A DNA stretch of 64,000 bases from CAYRVF01 sp964427535 (GTDB lineage: Bacteria; Chloroflexota; Ktedonobacteria; Ktedonobacterales; JADMIN01): NCBI GenBank assembly GCA_964427535.1, contig CAYRVF010000002.1, forward strand, positions 1-64,000, read 5' to 3'. A program made the position numbers and the translations under genes. Numbering within the stretch: the first letter of the stretch is position 1; the number at the start of each line of letters is the position of its first letter. Positions 54,154 to 63,194 of this stretch are shown here, piece after piece. The notes beneath the pieces were generated by a model. That model ran no database searches. It was not told the origin of the DNA and was given only the letters and a program-made list of their open reading frames with translations.

Positions 54154-54851
54154 AGCAGTGGTCTCACGGCCACATGCTCGATCCGATCCGCGACATCGCG
54201 CAGACCCTCACCCGTGAGACAATTCGTGAACACGAACGGTCGATCACCTCGCACGCGTTGTGCATCTCGCTCCATCACCTCCAGGCTGGCTCTGACGTAG
54301 GGCGCTAGGTCCATCTTGTTGATCACTAACAAGTCAGAGGTGGTGACGCCTGGACCACGCTTGCGAGGGATCTTGTCGCCTTCGGCCACGTCGATCACGA
54401 AGATGAAGTAGTCCGCGAGCGCCGGACTGTAGGTGAGGGTCAGGTTGTCCCCGCCGCTCTCCAGCAGCACGATATCCGCGTCTGGAAAGCGCTGCGTCAG
54501 CTCTTCGACCGCCGCCAGATTCATCGTCGGGTCGTCGCGCACCGCAGTATGCGGACACGAGCCTGTCTCGACCCCCACTACCCGCGCAGGGTCCAACACT
54601 CCTGACAGGGTGCGACGCACGTGCTCGGCGTCCTCCTGGGTGAAGATGTCGTTCGTGATCACGATCGGATGGCGGCCATCCGCGATCAACAACGGCACGA
54701 GCGCCTCGATGAGCGCCGTCTTGCCAGCGCCTACGGGCCCCCCGATGCCGATGCGTGGCGCCTCGCCAGGCACCCGAGCGTGGATGTCCTCCATGGGCTC
54801 GTGGACGTGCAGATGGCTGTGCGTGATTCTCCCGTCGAGTTCGCTCGGCAT
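54150..54851 (-). CDS. ureG: urease accessory GTPase UreG
   Basis: The 233-residue product has an N-terminal His-rich stretch (HSHLHVHEP) that may hold nickel, the P-loop GIGGPVGAGKTALIEALV, the Cys-Pro-His metal motif in ETGSCPHTAVRDDP, ESGGDNLTLTYSP, and the base motif VINKMDLAPYV. It hydrolyses GTP to drive nickel insertion. The start at 54851, with GGAGGGACAGAG upstream, is preferred over the longer frame. Confidence 0.95.
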   Translation of the reverse strand: MPSELDGRITHSHLHVHEPMEDIHARVPGEAPRIGIGGPVGAGKTALIEALVPLLIADGRHPIVITNDIFTQEDAEHVRRTLSGVLDPARVVGVETGSCPHTAVRDDPTMNLAAVEELTQRFPDADIVLLESGGDNLTLTYSPALADYFIFVIDVAEGDKIPRKRGPGVTTSDLLVINKMDLAPYVRASLEVMERDAQRVRGDRPFVFTNCLTGEGLRDVADRIEHVAVRPLL

Positions 54852-54934
54852 CTCTGTCCCTCCCTTCAGGTGATCTCCCGCGTCCCGCGTCTTGCTCTCT
54901 CGACTCCTCGCACGGGCACGCCCACGCAGGCACG

Positions 54935-55705
54935 TCAACTCATGAACAGGCGCACCTCGGCCCGCTCGTGCCGCATTGCCAGAATGTCGATACGGGGCAC
55001 GCAACTGGCGATGTCTTGAACGCCCCTGTCACAATTCGTCTGTGCCACCTCGGCAATGACGGGCTTCAGTCGATGTAATACGATCTGTGCGACGACGTGG
55101 TCGACGAGCGAGAGGCGTACGGCCGCGGCCACGCAGCCTGACGCCAGGGCATACAATTCTCCCGCAAGGGCCATCTCTCGCGCGATGCCCTGGGTGACCA
55201 TGACGAGGCCGAGCACAATCGCATGGTTACCTGGCGCCTGATTGCGCCGCACGTACTCAGCGTACGTATCCAACGCCTCGCCACCAAAGATCTGTGTGGC
55301 TATGCGGAGGAGTTGCCGCCCGGTGCGATGCGACGTCGACCGTGCTTCACGAGGCAGCTTCGTGGCGGTGAGCCGGATATCGGCCCGTACCGCGACCTCC
55401 AGGTTATCTTCCTCAAGTGCGCGATGGGCACAGGCGAGCGCCACGCCATCAGCGGCGCCGAAGCCGTACCGCAGGTAATCGGCAAGCAACGCCTCCAAGT
55501 TTGCGGGTTCCACCTGCTTGGCCTGCACGAAGGCCTCGAGCCCATGCGAGAGGGTATACAGACCGCTCGGGAAGAACGAGTCCCCCAGCTGGAGACCGCC
55601 GAGGAATGCCATCAGATGCTCCATCCCAGGGCGGGGCTCCAGCGGCTCTTCTCCCCCCACATGATCCGCAGTGAGGTCAACTGCCACCTTGTGTTGGCCC
55701 ACCAT
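54935..55705 (-). CDS. ureF: urease accessory protein UreF
   Basis: The UreF domain is clear from MEHLMAFLGGLQLGDSFFPSGLYTLSHGLE through FGAADGVALACAHRALE to QTNCDRGVQDIASCVPRIDI and the terminal EVRLFMS. The start is uncertain: ATG 55705 has GGAAGGA upstream (256 residues), a GTG at 55798 overlaps the ureC stop, and an internal ATG gives the usual 229 residues. It bridges UreD and UreG. Confidence 0.92.
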   Translation of the reverse strand: MVGQHKVAVDLTADHVGGEEPLEPRPGMEHLMAFLGGLQLGDSFFPSGLYTLSHGLEAFVQAKQVEPANLEALLADYLRYGFGAADGVALACAHRALEEDNLEVAVRADIRLTATKLPREARSTSHRTGRQLLRIATQIFGGEALDTYAEYVRRNQAPGNHAIVLGLVMVTQGIAREMALAGELYALASGCVAAAVRLSLVDHVVAQIVLHRLKPVIAEVAQTNCDRGVQDIASCVPRIDILAMRHERAEVRLFMS

Positions 55706-55794
55706 CGGTGACACGTCCTTCCCAAGAACGGCTTCAGATACGCCGGGAACTTGGTGGATACCGGCGTCGCCAGCGCCTGGACGCTGTAGCCTGC

Positions 55795-57513
55795 TCACAC
55801 GATGAAGTACAGCTGCGTCATCGGAAGCCTGTCGGCAGGCTCCACAGCAGCGAGCTCGCCGTCGACACGCACCTGATAGGTCTCCGGATCAATCTCGATG
55901 CGCGGTGTCGCGCTGTTCCGCACCATCGCCTGCTTGTTCACACTACGGCAGTTCTGCACCGCTACAACCGGGCGTTCCAGCCCCAGCGTCTCAGGGACGC
56001 CCAAGTCGACGGCAGCCTGCGATAGGAAGGTGACGGAGGTGTGCCGCGCGGCCTTGCCGAGGGTCCCGAACACCGGCCGGAACAGCACTGGTTCCGGCGT
56101 TGGGATCGAGGCGTTGGGATCGCCCATAATCGACCAGGCGATCATACCGCCCTTGAGCACCATCTTGGGCTTGACCCCGAATGTGTCGCTCGGCCAGAGC
56201 ACGATGTCGGCCAGCTTGCCCGGTTCCAGTGAGCCAACGACGTGGGCCAAGCCATGGGTGAGGGCTGAATTGATCGTCAGCTTCGCCAGGTAGCGCAGCA
56301 CGCGGAAGTTGTCGTTGTCGGCGTTGTCCTCTGTAAGCTTGCCCCGCTGGCGCTTCATCTTGTCAGCGGTCTGGAAGCACCGCGTCACGGTCTCGCCAAT
56401 GCGCCCCATCGCCTGAGAATCAGAGGAGAACATGCTGATCGCGCCGAGGTCGTGCAGCACATCTTCGGCCCCTTGGGTCTCGGGCCGAATGCGGCTTTTG
56501 GCGAAGGCCACGTCCTCGGGATTGTCCGGACTGAGATGATGGGTGATCATCGTCATGTAGAACAGATTGGGCGCGGTATCCACCGTGAAGGGCCGCGTCG
56601 GGTTGGTTGACGACGGCAGCACGTTGGGCAGACCAGCGATCGCCATAATGTCCGGCGCGTGGCCGCCTCCCGCGCCCTCGATGTGGAACGCGTGGATGGT
56701 ACGACCATTGATCGCGCTGATCGTGTCGCCGACGTACCCGTACTCATTCAGCGTGTCGGTGTGTATCGACACCTGAATGCCGTACTCATCGGCGACGTTG
56801 AGGGCGCAATCAATCACAGTGGCCGGCGCCCCCCAATCCTCGTGGATCTTCAGCGCACACGCGCCCGCCTCGATTTGCTCGCGCAGCGAGTCGGGCAGAC
56901 TGCTGTTGCCCTTGCCCATCAGGCCGATGTTGACGGGCAGCGTGTCACACGCCTCGAGCATGCGCGCCAAATGCCACGGACCGGGCGTCGAGGTCACCCC
57001 TCGAGAGCCGTCGGCGGGCCCAGTGCCGCCCCCTAAAAGCGTCGTCACACCATTGGAGAGCGCGTGAGCGACCTGCTCCTGGGTCAGAAAGTGGACGTGT
57101 GTGTCGATGGCTCCGGGGGTGGCGATGAGCCCTTCTCCGGAGATGGCTTCCGTTCCCGCGCCCACGACTAGATTCGGGTCCACATCATCCATGATATGGG
57201 GGTTGCCGGAATTGCCGATGCCGACGATCCTCCCATCCCGAATCCCGATGTCGGCTTTGACGATGCCGATCACAGGATCCATCACGATGACGTTGGTGAT
57301 GACCGTGTCGAGCGCGCCTTCCCTGTTCGTCAGGCCGGGGATCTGTCCCATGCCGTCGCGCATCGTCTTGCCCCCGCCGTAGACCTCCTCATCGCCTGGA
57401 AAGAGGAGGCTGCGCTCGACCGCACAGATGAGCTCGGTATCGGCCAACCGGAACCGGTCGCCCGTGGTCGGACCATAGAGGTCAGTGTATTGGTTGCGCG
57501 GAATCTGTGTCAT
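55795..57513 (-). CDS. ureC: urease subunit alpha
   Basis: The 572-residue catalytic subunit keeps the nickel ligands: HVHFLTQEQ, the carbamylated Lys in ACALKIHEDWG, HTDTLNEYG, HIEGAGGGHAPD and SSDSQAMGR. The flap that usually reads CHH is THH here (MITHHLSPDNPEDVAFAKSR), a natural variant also known from some ureases with lower thiol sensitivity. It hydrolyses urea to ammonia and carbamate. GGAGCGGAACGC precedes the ATG, which overlaps the ureB stop. Confidence 0.97.
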   Translation of the reverse strand: MTQIPRNQYTDLYGPTTGDRFRLADTELICAVERSLLFPGDEEVYGGGKTMRDGMGQIPGLTNREGALDTVITNVIVMDPVIGIVKADIGIRDGRIVGIGNSGNPHIMDDVDPNLVVGAGTEAISGEGLIATPGAIDTHVHFLTQEQVAHALSNGVTTLLGGGTGPADGSRGVTSTPGPWHLARMLEACDTLPVNIGLMGKGNSSLPDSLREQIEAGACALKIHEDWGAPATVIDCALNVADEYGIQVSIHTDTLNEYGYVGDTISAINGRTIHAFHIEGAGGGHAPDIMAIAGLPNVLPSSTNPTRPFTVDTAPNLFYMTMITHHLSPDNPEDVAFAKSRIRPETQGAEDVLHDLGAISMFSSDSQAMGRIGETVTRCFQTADKMKRQRGKLTEDNADNDNFRVLRYLAKLTINSALTHGLAHVVGSLEPGKLADIVLWPSDTFGVKPKMVLKGGMIAWSIMGDPNASIPTPEPVLFRPVFGTLGKAARHTSVTFLSQAAVDLGVPETLGLERPVVAVQNCRSVNKQAMVRNSATPRIEIDPETYQVRVDGELAAVEPADRLPMTQLYFIV

Positions 57514-57962
57514 GCGTTCCGCTCCCTATGCTGATGCGTCCTTGTCTGGCGACCGATGTCGCGAGCCTCCTCCTGCTGCCCCGGGTGCTGGTGCTCCATG
57601 CCACGGAACTCGAGGTCGCGGGCGCGGTGGAGCGCCTCCTTGACGGTCCATTGGGCTTGGACGCTGCCGTTCACCAGACCATTGAAGCCCTCCACGCGCT
57701 TCATCCCGCCAAACTCGACGAGCTCTACTTCCCGCTCATCGCCTGGCTCGAAGCGAATCGAGGCGCCCGCTGGGACGTTCAGGTGCATGCCGAGCGCCCG
57801 AGGGCGGTCGAAGTCGAGCGCGCGATTGACCTCGAAGAAGTGAAAGTGGGAGCCGATCTGAATGGGGCGATCTCCCGTATTGCGCACAGTCATGCGCAGC
57901 GTTCGTCGTCCGGCGTTGATCTCGACCGGCGCATCACTTGACCACCATTCACCGGCTTTCAT
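57510..57962 (-). CDS. ureB: urease subunit beta
   Basis: The 150-residue product begins MKAGEWWSSDAPVEINAGRR and keeps NTGDRPIQIGSHFHFFEVNRALDFDR and RFEPGDEREVELVEFGG. The C-terminal tail is longer and more charged than usual (DLEFRGMEHQHPGQQEE). It is a structural subunit. The stop overlaps the ureC start by 4 nt. Confidence 0.95.
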   Translation of the reverse strand: MKAGEWWSSDAPVEINAGRRTLRMTVRNTGDRPIQIGSHFHFFEVNRALDFDRPRALGMHLNVPAGASIRFEPGDEREVELVEFGGMKRVEGFNGLVNGSVQAQWTVKEALHRARDLEFRGMEHQHPGQQEEARDIGRQTRTHQHRERNA

Positions 57963-58040
57963 CGGAGGTGTTCCTCCTGCGTATCTGTGTGGCGCAACGA
58001 ACCGTGCAGCCGCTCTCCGCGACCTGTTCGCCGGCAGTTG

Positions 58041-58367
58041 TCAGGGGATCGGGTTGGGGACCGCTATTAGCTGCGTGCCGTCTTTGAATGTCCCCTCGAC
58101 CAGAACGACGGGGATCATCTCCGGCACAGACTCCATGACGTCCTCGCGTGTGAGCACCTGCTGGCCGAGCGATTCGGCTTCCTGGAGGGTCTTGCCGTCG
58201 CGCGCGGCCTCGAGCACGGCCTTCGTGATCAAGGCGATCGACTCAGGTAGGTTGAGCTTCACCCCGCGATCCTTGCGCTCCTGTGCGAGTGCCGCTACCT
58301 GATAGATGATCAACTTCTCCGTCTCGCGAGGTGTGAGCATCATCGAGGAGAGATGTACCTCGGGCAT
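58041..58367 (-). CDS. ureA: urease subunit gamma
   Basis: The 108-residue product has LTPRETEKLIIYQVAALAQERKDRG, LNLPESIALITKAVLEAARDG and MIPVVLVEGTFKDGTQLIAVPNPI, as expected. The N-terminus has a short extension (MPEVHLSSM); the start could also be at the ATG pair eight codons further on. It is the first gene of the operon ureABCFGD. I saw no GTGA box upstream, so the urease operon is under other control. Confidence 0.95.
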   Translation of the reverse strand: MPEVHLSSMMLTPRETEKLIIYQVAALAQERKDRGVKLNLPESIALITKAVLEAARDGKTLQEAESLGQQVLTREDVMESVPEMIPVVLVEGTFKDGTQLIAVPNPIP

Positions 58368-58654
58368 CTGTGTAGGCCCTTTCCACTCCTTGTACATGCA
58401 GATAACATGCGGAGCAGCTTCAGTGACACGCCGTGGTGACGCAGACCACTAGGCAGACACCCCACGCCGCCGAGCCGCTCAGCAGTCAGCGTTGCGGTGG
58501 GCTCGGCGGACGCGGAGGACAACGTCCAGCGAAGAGGGCTGCGGCACTTCAGTCACCATCTGGTCCGCCACGACAGAGGGCCGTATGTCCCACTTGAGAC
58601 ACGTGCCGCATGCAAGGCGTTCGCAGACGGCATTTGGCCGCCCAGCAGCGCCCA

Positions 58655-59035
58655 TCACGCCGATGCGGTGCGCCCCGAGACGTCCGCAAGGAGGCGGTAG
58701 AGCACGGTGACGGGCGCGTAGGTCCTTCCCTCGATAATGTCCGTAGGCAGCCCACTCATGCTGTAGGACAGGCCGCTGTTCGTCTTGCATCCGATGGTGA
58801 ATGTCTTGCCGGGCGCAACGGCCAGTTGGGCGATCGTCGGTGAGGACTTCGATTCGCCGTCGTAGAACGTAATCGTGACTTCAAGCTCAGAACTGCCGTT
58901 GATCACAGCATCGAGAACGGCGGACTCAGTCGCGATTGTGCCCTGGGTACGTTGGCGCTCGCCTTCCAGACAGAAATGGTAGCGTGTGAGCTGCGCTCCC
59001 TCGCGGCTCATCGTCTGCATCGGTGCAGTGTTCAT
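58655..59035 (-). CDS. uncharacterised 126-residue protein
   Basis: The protein is predicted to be mostly beta-strand (ELEVTITFYDGES, IAQLAVAPGKTFTIGCKTNSG, YAPVTVLYRLLADV), with no signal peptide. GAGAGGAAACCC precedes the ATG at 59035, excluding 18 upstream codons. It lies between ureA and the DUF6510 gene on the same strand. No family was recognised. Confidence 0.6.
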   Translation of the reverse strand: MNTAPMQTMSREGAQLTRYHFCLEGERQRTQGTIATESAVLDAVINGSSELEVTITFYDGESKSSPTIAQLAVAPGKTFTIGCKTNSGLSYSMSGLPTDIIEGRTYAPVTVLYRLLADVSGRTASA

Positions 59036-59134
59036 GCTGGGTTTCCTCTCTTGGCGCCAAGCGGCGCCATCTTCGTCCTTGACCGCCATATTGGCCCTGT
59101 GCGCCGCTCGAGACGGCTGCTCGACGGCTACTCG

Positions 59135-59464
59135 TCACACGTCGGCAGACATGGCCAAGGCGATCCGCACACTGGACATGCCTCGCATGTCGATCCAATA
59201 CTGCCCTCCGCGCTCCGGGACGTAGACGATACGCATCTGCACCGCGTCGCAGGTCGGGCAGCGGAGGACAACGCCGACCTGGCCACCGTACAGCAGCAGG
59301 CTGCCCATTGCTCCACTCCGCCCGCAAGATGCACACGTGCCTTGGGCGCTGGTCATGTCATGCGTGAAGAGCTCCGACAGCATTCCCGCCGCGGCGTTAC
59401 CGTCCAGCCGGAGAGCCTCGTCGCTCGTGTCTTGCGGCAGGTCTGGATTGCTTGGAGTGCTCAT
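59135..59464 (-). CDS. DUF6510-type zinc-ribbon protein
   Basis: The 109-residue protein contains two Cys pairs, CASCGRSG and CPTCDAV, separated by about 25 residues, which form a zinc ribbon. The segment LRLDGNAAAGMLSELF at the start and YWIDMRGMSSVRI at the end fit DUF6510. Its ATG overlaps the stop of the ferredoxin reductase gene (ATGA). The trio of this gene, the FAD reductase and the Mo-oxidoreductase is a recurring neighbourhood, so it is likely an accessory of that system. Confidence 0.8.
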   Translation of the reverse strand: MSTPSNPDLPQDTSDEALRLDGNAAAGMLSELFTHDMTSAQGTCASCGRSGAMGSLLLYGGQVGVVLRCPTCDAVQMRIVYVPERGGQYWIDMRGMSSVRIALAMSADV

Positions 59465-60225
59465 GCTGCTCCTCCTCCGGTCGGTCCGAACCGCTCGGTC
59501 TTGACGTGCTCGGGAGCATGACCGAGCTCGACGCAGATCGTCGCGACCGACTCTACCAATGGGGTCGGGCCGCAAACGAAGATCTGCGGGTGCATCGCGG
59601 GCATCCAGGCCACCTCTTCGAGCATCGCGCGGTCGATTCGTCGATGGTAGCCCGGCCAACCACTCGGCTGGGACCGGGTCAGGGTATAGACCACGTCTAG
59701 GTCTGTGTCGCCCGCCGCACACCGGTCGAGCTCGTCCCGATAGATGATCTCATCGTAGCTGCGCGACGAATACAGCAGGCTCACCGGCACCGGACTCCGC
59801 ACCGCTGCGCGCTGCCGGATCATCGCCATGAGCGGCGCGATCCCCGAGCCGCCCGCCACCAGGAACAGCGGACCACCCTGCTCAGGTCGCCAGGTGAACC
59901 AGCCTCCGATAGGGCCGCGCAGCTCGAGCTCGTCGCCCACACGCAGCTCGTTGGTCAGATACGGCGACACCTCACCATCGTCCAGGCGCTCGACCGTGAT
60001 CGTCACCCGCGGCTCACTCGGTGCCGACGCGATGGAGTAGCTGCGCTCCGCCTGATAGCCATCGTCCGCCGTTAGCCGCACATCGAGATGCTGGCCAGCG
60101 CGGTGCCCCTGCCAGTCGGGGACATCGAGCACCAGGCTCTTGACGTGAGGCGTCTCTTGGATGATCTGCCGCACGGTCGCGCGTTGCCACACTAATCGGG
60201 GCGGTATGCCTTCAATGCCTGCCAT
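59461..60225 (-). CDS. FAD/NAD(P)-binding ferredoxin reductase-like protein
   Basis: The 254-residue protein has the FNR fold: RSYSIASAPSEP binds FAD, then LELRGPIGGWF, the NAD(P)H motif LFLVAGGSGIAPLMAMI and the terminal IFVCGPTPLVESVATICVELG. There is no 2Fe-2S domain, so an outside electron partner is needed. It probably passes electrons to or from the neighbouring molybdenum protein. Confidence 0.92.
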   Translation of the reverse strand: MAGIEGIPPRLVWQRATVRQIIQETPHVKSLVLDVPDWQGHRAGQHLDVRLTADDGYQAERSYSIASAPSEPRVTITVERLDDGEVSPYLTNELRVGDELELRGPIGGWFTWRPEQGGPLFLVAGGSGIAPLMAMIRQRAAVRSPVPVSLLYSSRSYDEIIYRDELDRCAAGDTDLDVVYTLTRSQPSGWPGYHRRIDRAMLEEVAWMPAMHPQIFVCGPTPLVESVATICVELGHAPEHVKTERFGPTGGGAA

Positions 60226-60318
60226 TGTGTCGACCTCCCCGCTCGTCTCCCGCGCTGTCGCTTGCGTTCACACGCGGTTCGCCTCGTGTTTCGCGCTGCT
60301 GGCTCACTGCCGGCAAAG

Positions 60319-60939
60319 CTAGTCGCCGGAGTAGCGCTGCTCCTTCCACGGATCGCCGTAGTTGTGATACCCCAGCGACTCCCAGAATCCCGGCTCGTCC
60401 TTGGCGCGTAGGTGCAGGCCGCGTACCCATTTGGCGCTCTTCCAGAAGTAGAGGTGCGGCACGAGCAGCCGCGCCGGGCCGCCGTGCTCTGGCTCCAAGG
60501 GCGCACCGCCATACTCGTACGCGATCCACGCCTTGCCACCAGTCACGTCCTCGATTGGCAGGTTCGTCGTGTAGCCGCCATCGCAGAACGCCACAACGTA
60601 CTTGGCAGTGGTCGAGATCCCCTGCAGCAGTGTGTCGACCGAGACACCCGTCCAGTTGGTGTCGAGCTTGCTCCACTTGGTCACACAGTGAATGTCTTTG
60701 GTAATGGTCTCATGCGGCAGCTGCTGGAACTCCTGCCAGGTCCAGCGTCGGGGCTGGTCCAGCTCCCCACCGTCCCCGACAATTGTGAAGTCCCAGCGAT
60801 CGAGCGGTGTGTGTGGGGTGGGTCCCGCGGAGAGGACGGGAAAGCCGCTGACGAGGTACTGCCCCGGCGGGAGGCGGCGCAGCGCGTCGACATCCTGGTT
60901 GCGTCCATGAAAGCCGCGGCTCACAAACGGGGTACTCAT
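60319..60939 (-). CDS. sulfite-oxidase-like molybdopterin oxidoreductase
   Basis: The 206-residue protein has the SUOX-type Mo-cofactor domain (WDFTIVGDGGELDQPRRWTWQEFQQLP). The Cys ligand of molybdenum is in DIHCVTKWSKLD, followed by LQGISTTAKYVVAFCDGGYTTNLPIED and YGGAPLEPEHGGPARLLVPHLYFWKSAKWV. It lacks a Tat signal and the dimer domain, so it is a cytoplasmic, short YedY-like form. The substrate is unknown. It is the first gene of the three-gene set running down to 59135. Confidence 0.92.
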   Translation of the reverse strand: MSTPFVSRGFHGRNQDVDALRRLPPGQYLVSGFPVLSAGPTPHTPLDRWDFTIVGDGGELDQPRRWTWQEFQQLPHETITKDIHCVTKWSKLDTNWTGVSVDTLLQGISTTAKYVVAFCDGGYTTNLPIEDVTGGKAWIAYEYGGAPLEPEHGGPARLLVPHLYFWKSAKWVRGLHLRAKDEPGFWESLGYHNYGDPWKEQRYSGD

Positions 60940-61275
60940 ACAAGCCTCCTTCCAGACGAAGCGAGTCGTCAGCGGATACAGTCGTGCCGACCGGACGGGT
61001 GGGTGCGGTGCGGTGCGGTATGGGCGATGTGTACGCGCAACAGAATGGTTGCGCCTTCAGCCGTCATGTCTGCCAACAGAATCACGGATAGCACGTGCGG
61101 CACGAACAGCCAGCCGAGCTGCGGCGCCTCAGTTTTCAGCACACCTACCGTCGGGGCGAGAACCGCTATCCAGCCTACATCAGCGTTCGTGCGCGGTCTC
61201 GCCCGTCCGTTGCCGGTGATGCTGTGGTGCTGGCATCGCTGGCTTGCGGCCTTGTTGCACGGATGCTTCACGAAA
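60940..61275. other. gene-free stretch with GGTGC microrepeat
   Basis: A short tandem of GGTGC units lies at about 61000-61018. A minus-strand open frame covers the stretch but has no ribosome site or family features and is probably chance. Confidence 0.4.
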
Positions 61276-62568
61276 TCAGAATCCAGCCAGGCCCTCCGGG
61301 CTGTTGTAGGGGATCCGCACGCTGGTGATCTCGTCGAGCGCACCGTCTGGCCGCACAGCGTACCCCACCAGTTTCGAGGCATTCCCGTAGATCTGGTAGA
61401 AATAGGCCCCATCGGGCGTCACCCAGCTGTCGCTCGGGCCGCTGCTAATATCTCCACACAGCGCCCTGAAGCTGCCATCACCGCGAATCTTCGGGCACGC
61501 GGGGTCCTGCACGACCTTGAGTTCCTCACCGTCGATGTGGAAGCTGGTGACGTAGCTGTACCCGAAGTCCGTGGCGAACACGGTTTGGTCATCGGGGGAG
61601 ACGGACAGCCAGCACAGTTCAGCGGGCTTGCCGGCGCTCGTGTCGATGGGCGCGAACGTACTGATGCCAATATCGCCGTCCGCGTCGATGTGGCCGAGAC
61701 CTACCCCATCGCCGACAGCGTATCCGATGACGAAGGTATCCGGCCGGCTGTGCAGGAAGGAGATGTAGAACGGTGAACCGCCTCCCCCGTCGCGGAATGT
61801 GGGTGCGCCGAGCGTGCCGTCCTCGCGCACAGGGAAGATGGCGAGCCCGTCGGGGTCTGGCGCGTTGGAGGCGATCGAGTGGAAGGCGCCGTCCTTCTTC
61901 TGGATCCAGAGGATGGGCGAACCGTCGGGGTACGAGCCGGTGTGGGCGGGTGGTTGGTCGAATGTGGTGCCGACAAGCAGATACTTCCCGTCGGGCGAGA
62001 GCGCGGACATGGTTGGCACGCGATCGGTCTTCTCGAGCGTGTTCACCGAGTAGCGCTCAAGACGGGGCGTGAGCTTGCCGTTATCATCGACCGCCATCAG
62101 GCGGAGATGGTCGGGACCGAACGAGTGCAACACGTACAGCATGCGACTCGACGGGTTATAGGTCAACGATTTGGCGGTGCCGCTGCGTTCCGTGACGGGG
62201 TTCCCTGTCGGTTGAACATCCAGGTGCGTAAGCCTGCCGTCTTCAGCGACAGCGAAGCTGGAGACCGAGTTATCGCCACCGTTGGTCACAAACAGGAACC
62301 GCCGGTCCGGTGAGAGGATGACACTGGCCGCGCCCTCGAAGGCGTTGGGCGCGCTTTCCTGGCCGCTGATCGGCTTGAACACCCCCGAACCGGCGCCGCC
62401 TGTGGGAATACGTTCCACTTCGGTGATCGTGCCGTTTGGAGACCGATGATAGTGGATGACGGTGTTCTGTCTCTCATTCGACTGCATGTAGAGATGCCCG
62501 CCATTCCGCATGGCCTGCATCCTGTCACCGTGCATGGCTTGCATCGGTATGGATGGCTCGTTCGACAT
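61276..62568 (-). CDS. lactonase-type seven-bladed propeller protein
   Basis: The 430-residue protein shows the repeated blade motifs of the 6-phosphogluconolactonase/carboxymuconate-cyclase family: VILSPDRRFLFVTNGGDNSVSSFAV, LTYNPSSRMLYVLHSFG, SALSPDGKYLLVGTTFD, LSVSPDDQTVFATDFGYSYVTSF and DSWVTPDGAYFYQIYG. The N-terminus is Met/His-rich (MQAMHGDRMQAMRNGGH). No signal peptide is seen. GGGAGGAACGCGA precedes ATG 62568. The substrate is uncertain; many family members are not true gluconolactonases. Confidence 0.88.
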   Translation of the reverse strand: MSNEPSIPMQAMHGDRMQAMRNGGHLYMQSNERQNTVIHYHRSPNGTITEVERIPTGGAGSGVFKPISGQESAPNAFEGAASVILSPDRRFLFVTNGGDNSVSSFAVAEDGRLTHLDVQPTGNPVTERSGTAKSLTYNPSSRMLYVLHSFGPDHLRLMAVDDNGKLTPRLERYSVNTLEKTDRVPTMSALSPDGKYLLVGTTFDQPPAHTGSYPDGSPILWIQKKDGAFHSIASNAPDPDGLAIFPVREDGTLGAPTFRDGGGGSPFYISFLHSRPDTFVIGYAVGDGVGLGHIDADGDIGISTFAPIDTSAGKPAELCWLSVSPDDQTVFATDFGYSYVTSFHIDGEELKVVQDPACPKIRGDGSFRALCGDISSGPSDSWVTPDGAYFYQIYGNASKLVGYAVRPDGALDEITSVRIPYNSPEGLAGF

Positions 62569-63194
62569 TCGCGTTCCTCCCGCGTTCTGAATCGTTGCAT
62601 CATCTGATGCTCGCCGACGCTCAGGCGAGGGGCTTGGTGTCACGTCGGAGTCGTGTCGGAAGCATACGAGCTGCGATGGCTGTGTCGCTCGTGTTCGCAA
62701 TAGACAGAGCAGAGGTCAGCACGCCGAATCAGCAAAGGGAGTTTTGGGCAGGCAGGGCCTACCGAGCATCACGGTGATGCACCTAAGCCATGTGTCGTGC
62801 TGACGTGACGCAACGGGTCACGTGACTTACCCTGAGTTCATGGTCATGGCAGCCTCCCTCCTGGAGTGCAGCCGTGTAGGTGTGTGCCATCCCACAGGTT
62901 TCCTTGCTGATGACCGCCTGCGGCTGCGCGCGTTTCCGCATTCCAATGCGCGCCCCCGTGATCTTGATCATCTCAGGTGTGGAACACGCTCCAGAGCAGC
63001 GTTTGATACCACAAGAGTAGGCGCGCTTCCGGCCGTCTACATCGTGCATTTGTGCCATCTTTAGCGGTCAGGCCTTAAGGCGGAGTTGGCTACGATTAGC
63101 CATGCCCCTGCCGCAGCAAACTGTAGGCCGAGCCTGCGCACGCGGCTCACAATTTTGGCAATCAGGCTCAAGCCCACCCCGTACAGCGTGTGCG
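62569..63194. other. gene-free stretch with promoter-like element
   Basis: No long gene is seen. The element ACATCGTGCATTTGTGCC (63039-63056) with TACTCT (63019-63014, minus) repeats the arrangement found at 44399-44441. Downstream on the minus strand, a strong GGAGGGAGG site is followed by a 6-codon frame (62846-62829). Scattered GTGA words near 62767-62827 do not fit the 11-21-11 spacing. Confidence 0.45.

Noticed and set aside
62767..62827. GTGA words on both strands as another regulon box
   Set aside because: Distances are 31, 17 and others that do not fit 11-21-11, and no -10 or gene is correctly placed.
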